Positions 20,208 to 32,039 of a stretch of DNA of 64,000 nucleotides are shown in pieces; the first letter of the stretch is position 1; each line of letters begins with the position of its first letter. The DNA is from Mauremys mutica. Lineage: Eukaryota; Chordata; Testudines; Geoemydidae. Under the pieces are notes generated by a model. It was not told the DNA's origin. It saw only the letters and a list, made by a program, of their open reading frames with translations, and did not search any database. The position numbers and the translations under genes are program-made. The stretch spans positions 69,447,697 to 69,511,696 of the forward strand of contig NC_059072.1 in assembly GCF_020497125.1 (NCBI RefSeq), given 5' to 3'.

Positions 20208-22484
20208 ATATCCCTGTTACTAAAAGTCATTTCTTCGTGTCAATATCCCTCTCCTTATATCAGTTCTCCAACATGTATACAGGCATTATGCACATTGCAA
20301 TTTCCCCCCAAATATAATAAAATTGCTTTCCTAAATTAATGATCTACTCAAAATGTGTTTGCAAGAGGTAGTGATCCAGGATTGTGGAAAAGCCTCCAAA
20401 AATGTAATGCTTATCCCAGTAGTGTCATCAGCAACAACGGCCAGTGCTTTCACTTTCACTCAGCACTGTACTCACACCATATCTAAAGTTCAGCCCCTCG
20501 ACCAGCTTATCAGTGATTCCAGCTTTAGTGATCATTGACAAGAAACAAGGACTCTCAAACGGGCCAAATCCTTACAAAAGAATAAACAGAATAAAGCCTG
20601 GCATGGTGCCCTTTCTCTCTTTCCTATTAAGTTTCTCAATGGAACCATTGGTAACTTCAACAAGTAATAATATGTGGATTTATAGAACTGAAGGGGGATT
20701 GAAGATCCGCAAGGTAACTTGTTGGCAGGGAATATTTCATATTTCTAAGTAAAGGCCTTGATTCTTCCCTCATAAAATGTCTTGAAATTTATGACTCCCG
20801 CTTTTGCTTTAAAGTTAAAGAATTCCTAAATAACATTCCTAGCTAGGGTGGGGAGGAAAGTTTAAAAATAGAAATTACAGATATCAACCTTTTATATTTT
20901 GTATCAATTGATCTTAAACACTTAGGAGTACAAGTTACTCTTGATACCAATAATTATTATCGATCTAACTTTGCCCCACCTTTAAATGAAATAGCCTAAT
21001 CCCCTGTGAAATAAAGCAATGTATTACTAAATTGAGTTGAACCTATAACCTACCGAAAAGGATAGAGTTGCCTAGGTTTCTATATTTGTTGGCAGTGTTA
21101 CTGAACAGTGTCTCCAATCTTTTTTTTTTTTAATTTAAATAATCTGGGTAAGGTAATTACTAATTGGGAATGTTGATGCCCTAGAGTAAGACGGAGTATT
21201 TTAATTACAACTAGAGAGAAAAGAAACTTTTATTAGCTAACATTAAGACTTACTAATAGGCATCGCTATAAATATCCATTCACCTACAGATATGATTTTA
21301 TAAAATGATTGTTAGTTAAAGGCTATAACTGTTTTCCAGTTATTTAAGATAAACATATCTGTCTCACTGGAGCATCTAACTGAATCCCAGGCCAAAAAGT
21401 TCCCTTTTTAAAATACTTCCAGCATCATTTCTTCGCCTACAAAGCTTACTATTATCAGCAGTTCATAAGATCTCTTACCAAAATTGAATTAGTTACACTT
21501 CAGATTGGTTCTTCCAGAGGTCCCCTCTCAAGAGTTTATAAATGCAGTCAAGATATTTTTATAATGGAGCAAAGGTTTGTTTTTAATATTTGCAGGAAGG
21601 ATTTTGGCAGAGAAGTGGGCTTTTGTATCAAACTGTGTGGCCTGTTTGCCTTTACCCAGAAGACACCTTAGTAAGATTGTTTATTAAAATGTCTATGCTG
21701 TGGAAACTTTTGTTTCTTCAGAGCACTGGTATATCTATCTAATATATCTCCCTAGTCTATCTCTTCAGCTGTCTCTAGCGTGCCAATCACAATAGTATCA
21801 ATAGTATCTAGGACACCATATTAGAAAGCTACCAGGTGCTGTACTACGCATCTATTTCTGGGGTATGGGGGACGGGGAATCTGTGGACTAAATCCTGAAC
21901 TCCTCAGAAATGTTGGCTGGTTATAGACTGAGTAAAACTCAGGCATTGAATGGGCCTCACCTTTATGAAAGTGTGCATGGGAGGGGTGGTACAAGAGGCC
22001 AGCATAAAGGCCAGGTATAAGTGCAGTTCTTGTACTCAAGGAGGGAGAGGTGGGGAGAAAGTGACACTATAGTCACACTCCCATCCCCACCACTCATGGG
22101 GTGGGACTATTTCCCAAGGGTGAGTATCCTTGTGACTGTGTACCTGGATGGGCCACACTAAGAATGCCACACTCAGGGCAGGCGGCAAGAAATAGGGCAG
22201 ACAATTCCCCCAAACTGGTAAGTTACTCTATAATTAGAGTCACCAAGCCAGTAGCAAAAGAGCTTCTGCAATGCCACACTAGTTAACCAGAAGCCAAACA
22301 TAATCCCCTTTAGGCATTCCAGCCCTGGGCTCCCAATAAGACAACCAAGTCTAATACAGTGAGGGGTTACTGAAAACCTTATTCACTATACCTAAAGTTC
22401 TACCAATCCTAAAAGATTGGTTAATATGAATCTTAGATCTTACCCAAATATCACAGTCAGCCAATCCTTATTAACTAAATCTAA
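20208..22484. other. Unassigned non-coding DNA
   Basis: No gene supported. A poly(T) run lies at about 21120-21132. The segment from about 22280 to the MITE at 22485 reads without a break into 22715 onward, so it was one sequence before the MITE inserted. Confidence 0.45.
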
Positions 22485-22714
22485 GGGAATGTCTACACTT
22501 ACCTCCAGAGCGATAGAGCCAGCGAGGGTCGATTTATCACATCTAGTGAAGACGTGATAAATTGACCACCGAGTGCTCCCCCATCAACTCCGGTACTCCA
22601 CCAGAGCAAGAAGCGTATGCGGAGTCGATGGGGGAGCATCAGCAGTCGACCTACCGCAGTGAAGACATCGTGGTAAGTAGCTCTAAGTGCATCGACTTCA
22701 GTGTAGACCAGGCC
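22485..22714. mobile_element. Harbinger MITE with TAA duplication
   Basis: This 230-bp element has termini GGGAATGTCTACACTTACC and, as the complement of the right end, GGCCTGGTCTACACTGAAG. TAA flanks both ends (22482-22484 and 22715-22717), the 3-bp target duplication of PIF-Harbinger. The interior is an imperfect palindrome around GTCGATGGGGGAGC and has no gene. Shared ends suggest mobilisation by an element like the one at 10984-15366. Confidence 0.88.
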
Positions 22715-23969
22715 TAAGACTTATTAATAAAAGAAAAAACAAAGAAGAGAGACATAAATGATTAAAAGATCAATATACATATAAAGGAGTGTAACGTCCT
22801 TAGACCATTTTCATAGCAGAGATAGTGAGGTTTCTGATTTGTAAAAGTTTCTCTGGAATCAATCCAAAGGGTTATAGTCTAATAGGCAGTTAGGTATAGA
22901 GTGGGTTAGAGTTTTTCCATGAGAATTCCAGGGTAATCCATGTAACTACCTGGAGATCTCGGTCCTATGGTTTAGAGCTTCTCTGTTAAAGTTTAAGCAG
23001 TCCTAAAATGAAAGGATTAGGCCCGAGGTTCCTCTTTTACAGCTCTCCAGCAGGCTGACAAGAAATTGTCACAGCAGAGCTTTCCTCTCAGGAAGAATAG
23101 GCAGTGCAGATAGTTGGTGGACATTTCCTTTGAAGTTAATTTTCTGTTTCTGATGCATACACAGGTAATCTAGTTACATTACAAGACAACAACTGATCAT
23201 TCATTACAACAGAGATAGTTAAGCTGGAGACAATTTAGATAATATTATTAGTTTCCTGCAGTGTCTGACATCTTTAATCTTAAGGTTAACTGACGATAGC
23301 CACATACATAACATAAGGAAATTAAGACATGAAAAGGATGTTAGCATCTAAAAGCTAATTTGGTTGCATTGTTAAACTTCTAACAACATATAGGTAAACA
23401 CAGACATATACACTTAGCAACTATTCTTTGATTCTTATCAATACAAAGTGAATGAGCTGGAGATCGCTAGCCTAATTAACATTTCTCTGATACCATACAA
23501 AGTGGATTGTTTTGATTACATTTGCAATGCCTCTTGTTAAGTTACTATGGCTCATACACTGGTTGGTTGTTCTGCCAGTGTCACAATCATGAACCCCACT
23601 TTGGGTTAAATTCTGTGTATTTTCTATGGATGTCTGATAATGGAGGAAGAGGATGAAGGGCGCCTTTTCACCCTTCCTCCACCCACACTGTAACCAGAAA
23701 GAATAGTGACCTAGCACTACACTGAGCACTGGTAGTGGCTGGCTATTTCATTCCATTATAGCTGACAGCTGAAGATATACAAATTCAGACTCTGAATAAG
23801 GTGTAAATATTTAACAGTGAGGGTAATAATGACTGCAACAATTTACCAAGTGCTGTAGTGGGTTCTCCATCACTGGTCATTTTAAAATGATCATTCAATT
23901 TTTGTTTTTTAAAGGTAAGATCTAGGAATTATTTTGGGGAAGTTCTATCACCTTTGTTGTACAGGAGAT
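22715..23969. other. Unassigned DNA, possibly part of an old repeat
   Basis: It continues the sequence that flanked the MITE on its left. The wording (for example GTTAACTGACGATAGCC) seems familiar from other turtle loci, which suggests an interspersed repeat, perhaps an LTR element in antisense. I could not find ends or a protein. Confidence 0.3.
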
Positions 23970-24322
23970 CAGCAGTTCTCAAACTGTGGGTTGGCACCCC
24001 ATACTGGTTCACGACTGGTTCTCAAACTGGGGGTTGGACTAGATGACCTCCTGAGGTCCCTTCCAACCCTGAGATTCTATGATTCTATGACTCCAATTTA
24101 ATGGGGTCGCCAAGGCCAACATTAGATTTGCTGGGATTCAAGGCTGAAGCTAGAGCCCAGGCTCCACCTGCACCTACGGTAGCGGGGCTCTGGCTCTGAC
24201 CCCCTCTCCTCCCACCCAGGGCTGCAGGGCTCGGGCTCTGGCCCCCTCTTCCGCACCCAGGGTCATGTAGTAACTTTGTTATTAGAAGGGGGTTGCGGTG
24301 CGATGAAGTTTGAAAATCCCTG
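23970..24322. mobile_element. hAT-type non-autonomous element, split by a CR1 tail
   Basis: The left end is CAGCAGTTCTCAAACTGTGGG. The complement of the right end is CAGGGATTTTCAAACTTC. The body (AATGGGGTCGCCAAGGCC, GGGGTTGCGGTGCGATGAAG) is shared with the element at 38216-38531. The 8-bp flanks, CAGGAGAT and GCCCAGAT, agree at only the last four positions, so the duplication has decayed. The CR1 3' end at 24028-24090 sits inside it. Confidence 0.75.
24028..24090 (+). mobile_element. CR1 3' end nested in the hAT element
   Basis: It holds GGGGTTGGACTAGATGACC, CCCTTCCAACCCTGAG and the tail TTCTATGATTCTATGA. The sequence just before it repeats TTCTCAAACTG, the hAT terminal word, so the junction may have involved local duplication. 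The CR1 inserted after the hAT. Confidence 0.9.
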
Positions 24323-25847
24323 GCCCAGATGATCACGGTGATCTCTTTGGGCTTGGAATCTATTAACTCATCGGTGCTCCTGGATTAAAAAAGGATCATT
24401 GCTCCCATAAGCACTTACTGATTTGCAGAAGAACTAACCTTTAGGTTTAGGGCTAGAATTTCTTACTTTCTTTTGGGCCAGCCATAATGGTGATGATTGC
24501 ACTGCTTGAAGGAAACTAGAGCTAGCTGACCTGTGTCTACCGTGTATGGGCAGAGAAGCTAAGAGAACCTCTGCTCAGCGGCTACAGGTCTGTTCCTTGC
24601 TCACATATCCACAAAATACCCCTTAAATTCCATATACACACTTATTTTTTTCAATAAAATAAAAAAGGATTCAATATAGAATGCAATAAAGGTACCATGA
24701 CATTTTATCTTATGTTCTTCTCCCATTTTTCTTTCTTTTATTATTACTTCTCCAATTGTATTTTTAAATTCTTATATACGTTAGGTTGTTTTGCTCTCGT
24801 ATGTTTATTGCTATGCAGTGCTGTATCTGAAATATTTAATCAAAACTGAAAGTAGGAAAACAAAGTAGAAGTTGCCTTTTTTGGCCAGTGCCACCTAATC
24901 TCCAGGAATGTTTTTCTTCTCTTCATTTATGGTTGAGGGAATAACCAAGGTAGCAGAGAACATTTGCATCAGGGCATAGTACCCAGGAGTCCTGACTCCC
25001 AGCCTCCTGATCAAATCCCTAGAGTCCCCTCCACTCCCAAACCTCCCTCCTCTGTATCTGTATTTTAGAATACTGTCCTGATCATAAATGGAAGCATAAG
25101 ACAAAACCATGGTTACAAAATATCTCATGTAATCATATTTCACAGGATCCAGGAGGCTGCCCTTAGTGCTTCAGAAAGAGGTTTCATTTTACATTGAGTC
25201 ACAGTAGAAAAAGAGAAAAATACATTCATATAGGAGAGTATGATCTGCTGTAGGTCTAATTTCAACAGAATCACAAATGAATTCCTTTCCCATCTATTTA
25301 GTGTGTTGTAAAGACTAATGATCTAATCTTATAGCTTATGCTTGTTTCCCAAGTGTTCTTTCCATAGTGCACATCTTAGAAGAAATAATTATCACCCTCA
25401 ACATGCCGAGGCCAAATGTGAGATTCAAACTGTGTGACAAAGACCCAAGATGAGAGATGGTAAAAATTATTAAGGCAGGACATTTATAATGTGTAGGATT
25501 ATATCTTTAATGTAAATACCTCTTTCTACAACTTCAGTTTCATGATTCATGACTTCTGCTGAAAATCATTATCAATAATAAGAGTGCAGTGGGAAACAAA
25601 TTCGTGTGGATTGTAGGTAACTTTAGGACAAAAAATGGCTGATGTTCCACAAAATGAGGGACATTTAATGGTGTGGAAACAAGCAAAATTTCTAATCCTC
25701 TGCCCCCTCCAATTTATAGAAAAGCTTAAAGAAAAGAGCTGTATCTGAGTGCTGAAATTCAGGTCTGGACCCAGTTGAAGAGGATAAGAACCCGATGTTG
25801 CTATATGTGTGTAATTCTAAATGTTATATATAACATTTTAAAAAAGA
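24323..25847. other. Unassigned DNA with a possible MIR relic
   Basis: No gene supported. At about 24975-25030 CCCAGGAGTCCTGACTCCC resembles a MIR core in antisense. The rest is AT-rich and unassigned. Confidence 0.4.
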
Positions 25848-26090
25848 TTAACAGATTCCAAGCCCAGAAGGGACTGTTGTGATTATTGACCCTGACCTCC
25901 TAATTCTAGGCCATATAACTTCCCCACCGTAATTGCTATACCTTATATTTTAGGAAAAAATCCAATCTTGGTTTTAATACTATCTGTGATGAAGACTCCA
26001 CCATGACCCTTGGTAAGCTGTTCCAGTGGTTAATTACTCTCACTGTTACAAATGTACACCTTATTTCCAGTCTGAAAGAATATCTTTCTA
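25848..26090 (-). mobile_element. CR1 3' region, antisense
   Basis: The plus strand reads AGATTCCAAGCCCAGAAGGGAC, CCTGACCTCCTAATTC, then CCACCATGACCCTTGGTAAG and AATTACTCTCACTGTTAC. This is the complement of a CR1 3' portion, like the corresponding parts at 29125-29330 and 59600-59700. It holds no usable frame. Confidence 0.75.
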
Positions 26091-27296
26091 AATGTAAAGG
26101 AATATGCAATAATTGATTTATTAGGGCATATACTAAGAAAGGGCAATGCAGTTACTTGACTTTCAATGAATTATAGTGTGTTGTGCATTAAGAAATATCT
26201 ACAATCAAAAAAGTAAATTCTATCCCGACCTAAAATCTGTATAAATGAAAAAAAAAATAAGGTATTGAGCTGCTTGGAATGTGCGTGTAATAATCATATT
26301 TACCACTGTTCTTTATCTTAGAATTACAAAACTAACTAAAAATTAACTTAAAAATACAGTAGTGGGATCTTTAGCAGTAAGAATAATTTATTCATAGAAA
26401 TATGAATGTGACACAATAAGGACTCTGAAAATCAGTCCAGTTTTATTTAAGTGCCTAATTTTAGTCACCCAAGTTTGAAAATATTGTCTTGAATTTCCAG
26501 AAAGAGTGCAGCTAGGTTAGTGTAAAAATATGCATAGGAAGTTGCTTTGATGATGTCCGCAAATGTGGGTTTAGACATATATAATAGACATCAAACTAAT
26601 TATATGCATGTGCAAACACAGTTTGCATGCACAGACACAGTAATTCTGGGCATGACAACAAGCACACTATTTTGCATACATTCCTTCACACAGACCTTGG
26701 CCACTATAGCTAAAATTTGGCCCTCATTACCTTATTCTGTCTTTCTGAATTAGCCTATGCATCTTGAAGTAGATCCTAAAAATCCAGAGAAGCGCAAGAA
26801 AAATTCAACTTGCAGACCCATATGACATATAAAATGAGGCTAGATATGCATCAGCATGTATTACACATATCTCCAGTGTTGCGATAATGCCTGATTTTCA
26901 TTATGGGTAAGGAGCAAATCCATACACATAATTTAAACAAGTCTTTGTTTTACACACTATAAATTTTGATATGATACATGGGAATACACAGAGAAATAAT
27001 GTGATAGATCTAAGTGGAGTAACAAACCCTATCATTTCCTTCTGCCTCTTCTCTGTGAGCTGCTGTTAGCACCTCTGTTATGCTCTGGTTATGTGCTTTT
27101 TTCTTTTTTCTTTTTTTTTGGACTGCTCAAAGAGTGAAAAAGATCCACAGTGTCCTGTTAGTGGTTTTCAATTTTATACTGATTTATTACAACCTACAGT
27201 AATATAGACTGAAAATGTGGTGTTACTCTCCTTTATTTCTGTCTGTAATACTTCTGGTGGGAGAAAAGGTATATCTGACAATTTGGCTAAGATGTG
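26091..27296. other. Unassigned non-coding DNA
   Basis: No gene or repeat family recognised. The T-rich run TTTTTTCTTTTTTTTT lies at about 27098-27118. Confidence 0.5.
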
Positions 27297-27992
27297 TAGG
27301 GACCTACCAAATTCACAGTCCATTTTGGTAAATTTCACAGTCATAGGATTTTAAAAATAATAAATTTCACGATTTCAGCTATTTAAATCTGAAATTTCAT
27401 GATGCTGTAATTGTAGGGGTACTGACCCAAAAAGGAGTTTTTTGTTTTTTTGTTGTTTTTTTGGCGGCGGGGGGCAGGGTTTGCAAGGTTATTGTAAGGG
27501 GGGGGGTGATACTGCTAGCCTTGCTTCTGCACTGCTGCTGCTGGTGGTGGTGCTGTCTTCATAGCTGAGCAGCTGGAGAGTGGCAGCTGCTGGCCAGGAA
27601 CCAAGCTCTGATGGCAGAGCTGCCACCAGCAGCAGCAGCAGCGTAGGAGTAAGGATGGCATGGTATGATATTGCCACCTTTCCTTCTGCACTGCTGTCTG
27701 CAGAGCTGGGCCCTCAGTCAGCAGCCACTGCTCTCTGGCCACCCAGCTCTGAAGGCAGCACAGAAGGAAGGATGGCAATACTGTGACACGCCCCCTAAAA
27801 TAACCTTGTGAATCCCACCCCCCTGCAATTCCCTTTTGGTTCAGGACCCCCAATTTGAAAAACACTGATCTTCCTCATGAAATCTGTATAGTATAGGGTA
27901 AAAGCACACAAAAGATCATATTTCATGGGGGGAAGACCAGATTTCACGGTCCGTAATGCGTTTTTCATGGATGTAAATATGGTAGGGCCCTA
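27297..27992. mobile_element. Large palindromic hAT-like element with 8-bp duplication
   Basis: The ends are TAGGGACCTACCAAATTCAC and, as the complement of the right end, TAGGGCCCTACCATATTTAC. The 8-bp flanks are AAGATGTG and AACATGTG, seven of eight identical, fitting a hAT transposase. The interior repeats an arm containing TTCTGCACTGCTG and CAGCTCTGAAGGCAG in both orientations, so the 696-bp element folds on itself. Open frames here come from the palindrome and have no counterpart in protein families. Confidence 0.78.
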
Positions 27993-28187
27993 AACATGTG
28001 TAATGCAAAGGATGGAGCATTATGTATGCTACTTAAGATGGTAAGGATGTACAGGATAGTAGATACTAATGAGATCAAGTCCTCTCTGTCCAGATAGTCT
28101 TTCCTATAATTACAATAGGCATCTTGGCAAGTTTACAATGGTGCTGGAGGTAGCATAGATTCATAGATTTTTCGGCTAAAAGGGAGC

Positions 28188-29124
28188 TGTCAAGGCTGAT
28201 TCCCCACTCTGGCACTTTGATTGCTGAAGGTGGGGGCCCACAAGGATTCTAAAAATTAATTCTGGCCACTCCAGGCTTGTATTAAACTCCCAAGGTTACA
28301 GCTTTTCTCTGACCTTGGATGGGTAGATGCTGCCACCATCCAAGTGCAGAACCCCTTTGAGAGCCCAGGAAGGTGCACTTGGGAATTCCATCCTGGGAGG
28401 TACCCTCAAGCCCTTTCTCACACACACCCCCTTTGGGGAAGAGCTGAGAAAGAAAAAAAGAAAATCAGCTGTTGTCACCAGCTAATTAAACAACATGTGC
28501 ACAAACCTCTTAGAACACAAAAATCTGATTCTGTTCTTAAAAAAGGTAAATTTTATTAATAAAAAAGAAAAAATACATCTGGAAACTCAGACTATTGCTA
28601 GATTTTAAAAGAGCAACTACAAGGATTAAGCACCAAGAAAGCTTTCTTGAGGTCCAGCTTAAAGGTTACAAGCAAAATAAAAGTACCAGGGTTAGCATAG
28701 AGGAATCCACAAGCCATAAAGAAATAAAAGGGATAAACCTAATCTCATTTTCCTAGACATTTCCTGATCTACTTACTCTGGGTTTTTAAATGAGAAGTTT
28801 CTAGGTATGATACTGATGATTTTTCATACCTGGCTCAAGCTTCTTACAGCATAGCTGTTGCTCTGTCTGCCTCTCCCCAGGAGAACAACAACAAACAGAC
28901 AAAAGGGGAGGGTTGTTGGTTTTTTTTTATTTAAAAAAGTTCTAGCCTTCCCATTGGCTCTTTTGGCCAGGTGCTCGCTCACTTCCTTTTACCTATGCAT
29001 AGCAATGAGACTTTTTAACCCTTTACAGGTAGAGCAATTAGAAAACAGTTACTAAGAGGGATTTTTATAGCTACTGGCTGGCTGGGTGTCCATAAAAGGG
29101 AGCTACCCCACCCTTCATTTATCA
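28188..29124 (-). mobile_element. Solo LTR-like repeat inside the CR1
   Basis: A 937-bp block interrupts the CR1 3' end. It starts TGTCAAGGCTGATTCCCC on the plus strand and ends CCTTCATTTATCA, so the termini are TG...CA as in LTRs. Read on the minus strand it holds a CCAAT-like GAGCCAATGGG and, further on, AATAAAATTTACC, which could be a poly(A) signal; this suggests the minus orientation. No target duplication could be confirmed. I recall this sequence as a frequent turtle LTR. No retroviral gene accompanies it. Confidence 0.6.
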
Positions 29125-29328
29125 TCTAGTCTGACCTCCTGCATAGCACAGGCCATAGGACTTCCCTGAAGTAATTCCTGCTTCAAGGCTAATAGTTGTG
29201 GTTGAACTAGTGAATAACTTTTAGAAAAACATCCAGTCCTGATTTTAAAATTTCCAGTGATGAAAAAGTCACCACAACCATTACTGTTAAAAATTTGCAC
29301 CTTATTTCTAGTCTGAATTTGTCTAGCT

Positions 29329-29621
29329 CAGAGGTAGGCAACCTATGGCACGCAAGCTGATTTTCAGTGGCACTCACACTGCCTGGGTCCTGGCCACCGG
29401 TCCAGGGGGCTCTGCATTTTAATTTAATTTTAAATGAAGCTTCTTAAACACTTTAAAAACCTTATTTACTTTATATACAACAATAGTTTAGTTATATATT
29501 ATAGACTTATAGAAAGAGACCTTCTAAAAACATTAAAATGTATTATTGGCATGCAAAACCTTAAATTAGAGTGACTAAATGAAGACTCGGCACACCACTT
29601 CTGAAAGGTTGCCGACCCCTG
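29329..29621. mobile_element. hAT non-autonomous element with perfect 8-bp duplication
   Basis: This 293-bp element has ends CAGAGGTAGGCAACCTATGG and, as the complement of the right end, CAGGGGTCGGCAACCTTTC. The flanking 8-mers are identical: GTCTAGCT at 29321-29328 and 29622-29629. The CR1 sequence GAATTTGTCTAGCT...GCAACTTCCAG is continuous once the insert and one duplication are removed. The interior is AT-rich, without a gene. Confidence 0.92.
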
Positions 29622-29639
29622 GTCTAGCTGCAACTTCCA

Positions 29640-31900
29640 GCTACTTGAATAGTTTTAGATCTTTCTCTGGTTTCCTATACTGACCCCAGACAGGAGATGC
29701 AGACAGCTGTGTGGAAGGGACAGGGACAGGGCTGGGGGCGGTACGGTGGGAGAAGCTGCCGGTGCGGTGCGGTGCGCTGCCGGTGCGGTGCGGTGCGCTG
29801 GCTCCTGGGAGCAGCAGCCTCACGTTCTGCTCCTTTTGCTGCAGCAGTTCTTGGGAGAGCCCTGCAGATACCAATTTATATCCACAGATATCTACATCCA
29901 TGGATATAAATTTGTATCTGGGCAAGGCTCTAAACACATTGTTTGCTAAGGCATAGTTTACCAAACAATCCAGAATGTTCTGTATCAGTGACCTGCCCAC
30001 TTCATTATTTACCACTCCCCCAATCCTTGTGTCATCTGAAAATTTGATCAATAATGAAATTTTATGTTTTCTTTCAAATCATTATTAAAAATGTTAAAAA
30101 GTGTAGGGCCAAGAACTGATCCCTGCAGGACCCCAGTAGAAACACATCCCCTCAATGATGAATAAAGTTGCATAATTCCATTCTGAGATCTATCAATTAG
30201 CTATTTTTAATCCATTTAATATGTGCCATGTTGATTTTGTGTTATTCTAGTTTCTTCGTCAAAACGTCATGCGGTACCAAGTCAAATGCCTTACAGAAGT
30301 CTAAGTATAGTATATCAGGACTATGACATTAATCAACCTAACTTGTAATTTCATCTCAAAAAGATACTAAGTTAGTTTGATAAGAGCTATTAGTATATAA
30401 TATCCTCTTTTAATTCTTTGATAGTCAAGTCCCACATCAGCCGTCCTATTATTTTGCCTGGAATTAGTGTCAGGCTGACAGGCCTGAAATTACCCAAGTC
30501 ACCCCGTTTATCCTTTAAATATTGTCACAACATTAACTTTCTTGAAGTCTTCTGGAACTTCCCCATTGTTCCAAAAGTTATTGAAAATAAACATTAATGG
30601 TCCTGAGAGCTACTCAACCGCTATTTTAAAACTCTTGGATGCACAATAATGTCTGATTTTTATAGCTGCTGTTTAACATCCTTCTTAGTTACTGATGGAA
30701 TGGAAAATATGTCATGGTCATCACATGACATGAATATATCATCTGACTTTTTTCCCAAAAACATAACAGAAATATTTATTGAATACTTCTGCCTTGCCTG
30801 CCTTATTATTGACAATTCAGCCATTTCCATCAAGTAACAGACTTATACCATTTTTAGAATTCTCTTTGTTCCTAATAAACTTTAAAAAACTCCTTTTTAT
30901 TGTCTTTAACTCTGCTGGCCATATATGTTTCATTGTGTCTTTTTGCTACTCTTATCAATTTTATGTAATTCCTAGGTCCTAATTTATATTCATTGCAATC
31001 AACTTCCCCTTCATTCCATTTGTTATATGTTGGGTTTTCAATTTTTTTTATTATGGCTTTCAGTTCCCCTTTAAGCCAGGCTGGATTTTTAACCAGTGTA
31101 ATATTCATTCTTGATTGCAGCTGTTGCAGCATAAAATAAAGAGTAATTCACCAATTTCCAATTATCATTCACATTTTTCAGTTTACATTCTCCCCGCTGA
31201 TATGGCTCATAATTATTTTCAACTTCGTGAAACTGGCTCCTTTAAGCAACAAGTATATATACAACTGGTTTGGACATCTTTTCTGTTTGCACATGACGAA
31301 TGTGATGAAGTCATAATCACTTGCACCTAAGCAACCACTAATGTTTAGTTCTGTGATCAGTTCTCCTTTATCAGTCAAGATGAGGTCTAATATAGAATTC
31401 CCCTGTTTCATGTGACACATGTTGAGTTAAGATGTTGTCACCTATAATTTTTGGAAATTCAAAGGATGTTTTAGAATTGACAGCAGGAGAGCTCTCGCAT
31501 ATGACATTCAGACTGAAGTCCCCCATGATAACACTCTTTTGTTTTGTTTTCTTACTCTCTACATACAGGTGCTTACGGAGCGGGACATCATGTTTTCTTG
31601 GTGGTCTGTATCAGACACCAACTAGTACCATATCTTTTGCTTTATATGTTAGAACATTGATACATAACCATTCAAAATCATTTGCATCCAAATTGTCATT
31701 GATATTGCCATTTTTGACACAAAGAGCCATCCCCCCCCCCGCCTTTTTGCCTGATTTTTCCATCTAAATAGATTATGCCCAGTGATTTTAACATTCCAGT
31801 CATGCAAATCTTCCCACCGGTTTCTGCAATACTGACTAGGTTACATTTATACTAATAAAGGAACAGTTTCAATTCCTCTTGTTTATTACCCAGGCTCCTG
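29640..31900 (-). pseudogene. CR1 ORF2 (endonuclease and reverse transcriptase), heavily decayed
   Basis: Minus-strand frames give CR1 ORF2 in order. The endonuclease end lies at 31420-31180, with NSILDLILTDKGELI and LGASDYDFITF, where the usual SDH is SDY. The linker lies at 31130-30870 (NPAWLKGELKAI, AKRHNETYMASRVKDNKKEFFK). The RT palm includes VLQGSVLGPTLFNIF and a catalytic box reading KFSDDTRIGGVVNNE at about 30050-30010. A GC-rich insert breaks it below 29932. Changes in key residues and many frame breaks make it inactive. Confidence 0.8.
29665..29932. repeat. GC-rich insert with 21-bp tandem repeat and AT palindrome
   Basis: This interrupts the CR1. It contains two tandem copies of a 21-bp unit made of GGTGC words (29761-29802), GC-rich flanks, and an AT-rich palindrome at about 29866-29918 (ACCAATTTATATCC versus GGATATAAATTTGT). 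The right end AAGGCTCTA resembles the inverted end of a reptile MITE I recall (TAGAGCCCTG), but the left end is unclear. Confidence 0.45.
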
Positions 31901-32039
31901 GAGTTGGTCTATAGGCAATTAAATAATTTCTTCTCTTTCTGTTCCTTGGTGCCTTGGTTGATTTTGCTCTTGACATCTTAATTTTATGCTAAATGAATAC
32001 TCATTTGTCTCCCCCCTTTTTTGTACCCTCTCCTTTTGT

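Noticed and set aside
27489..27865. Overlapping frames with Ser/Ala-rich translation
   Set aside because: They arise from the palindromic arms of the hAT-like element at 27297-27992.
28188..29104. 11-bp AAAAGGGAGCT at 28178 and 29094 as the target duplication of the LTR-like block
   Set aside because: The right copy lies about 20 bp inside the block's TG...CA end, and from memory this word is part of the repeat itself, so the match may be accidental.
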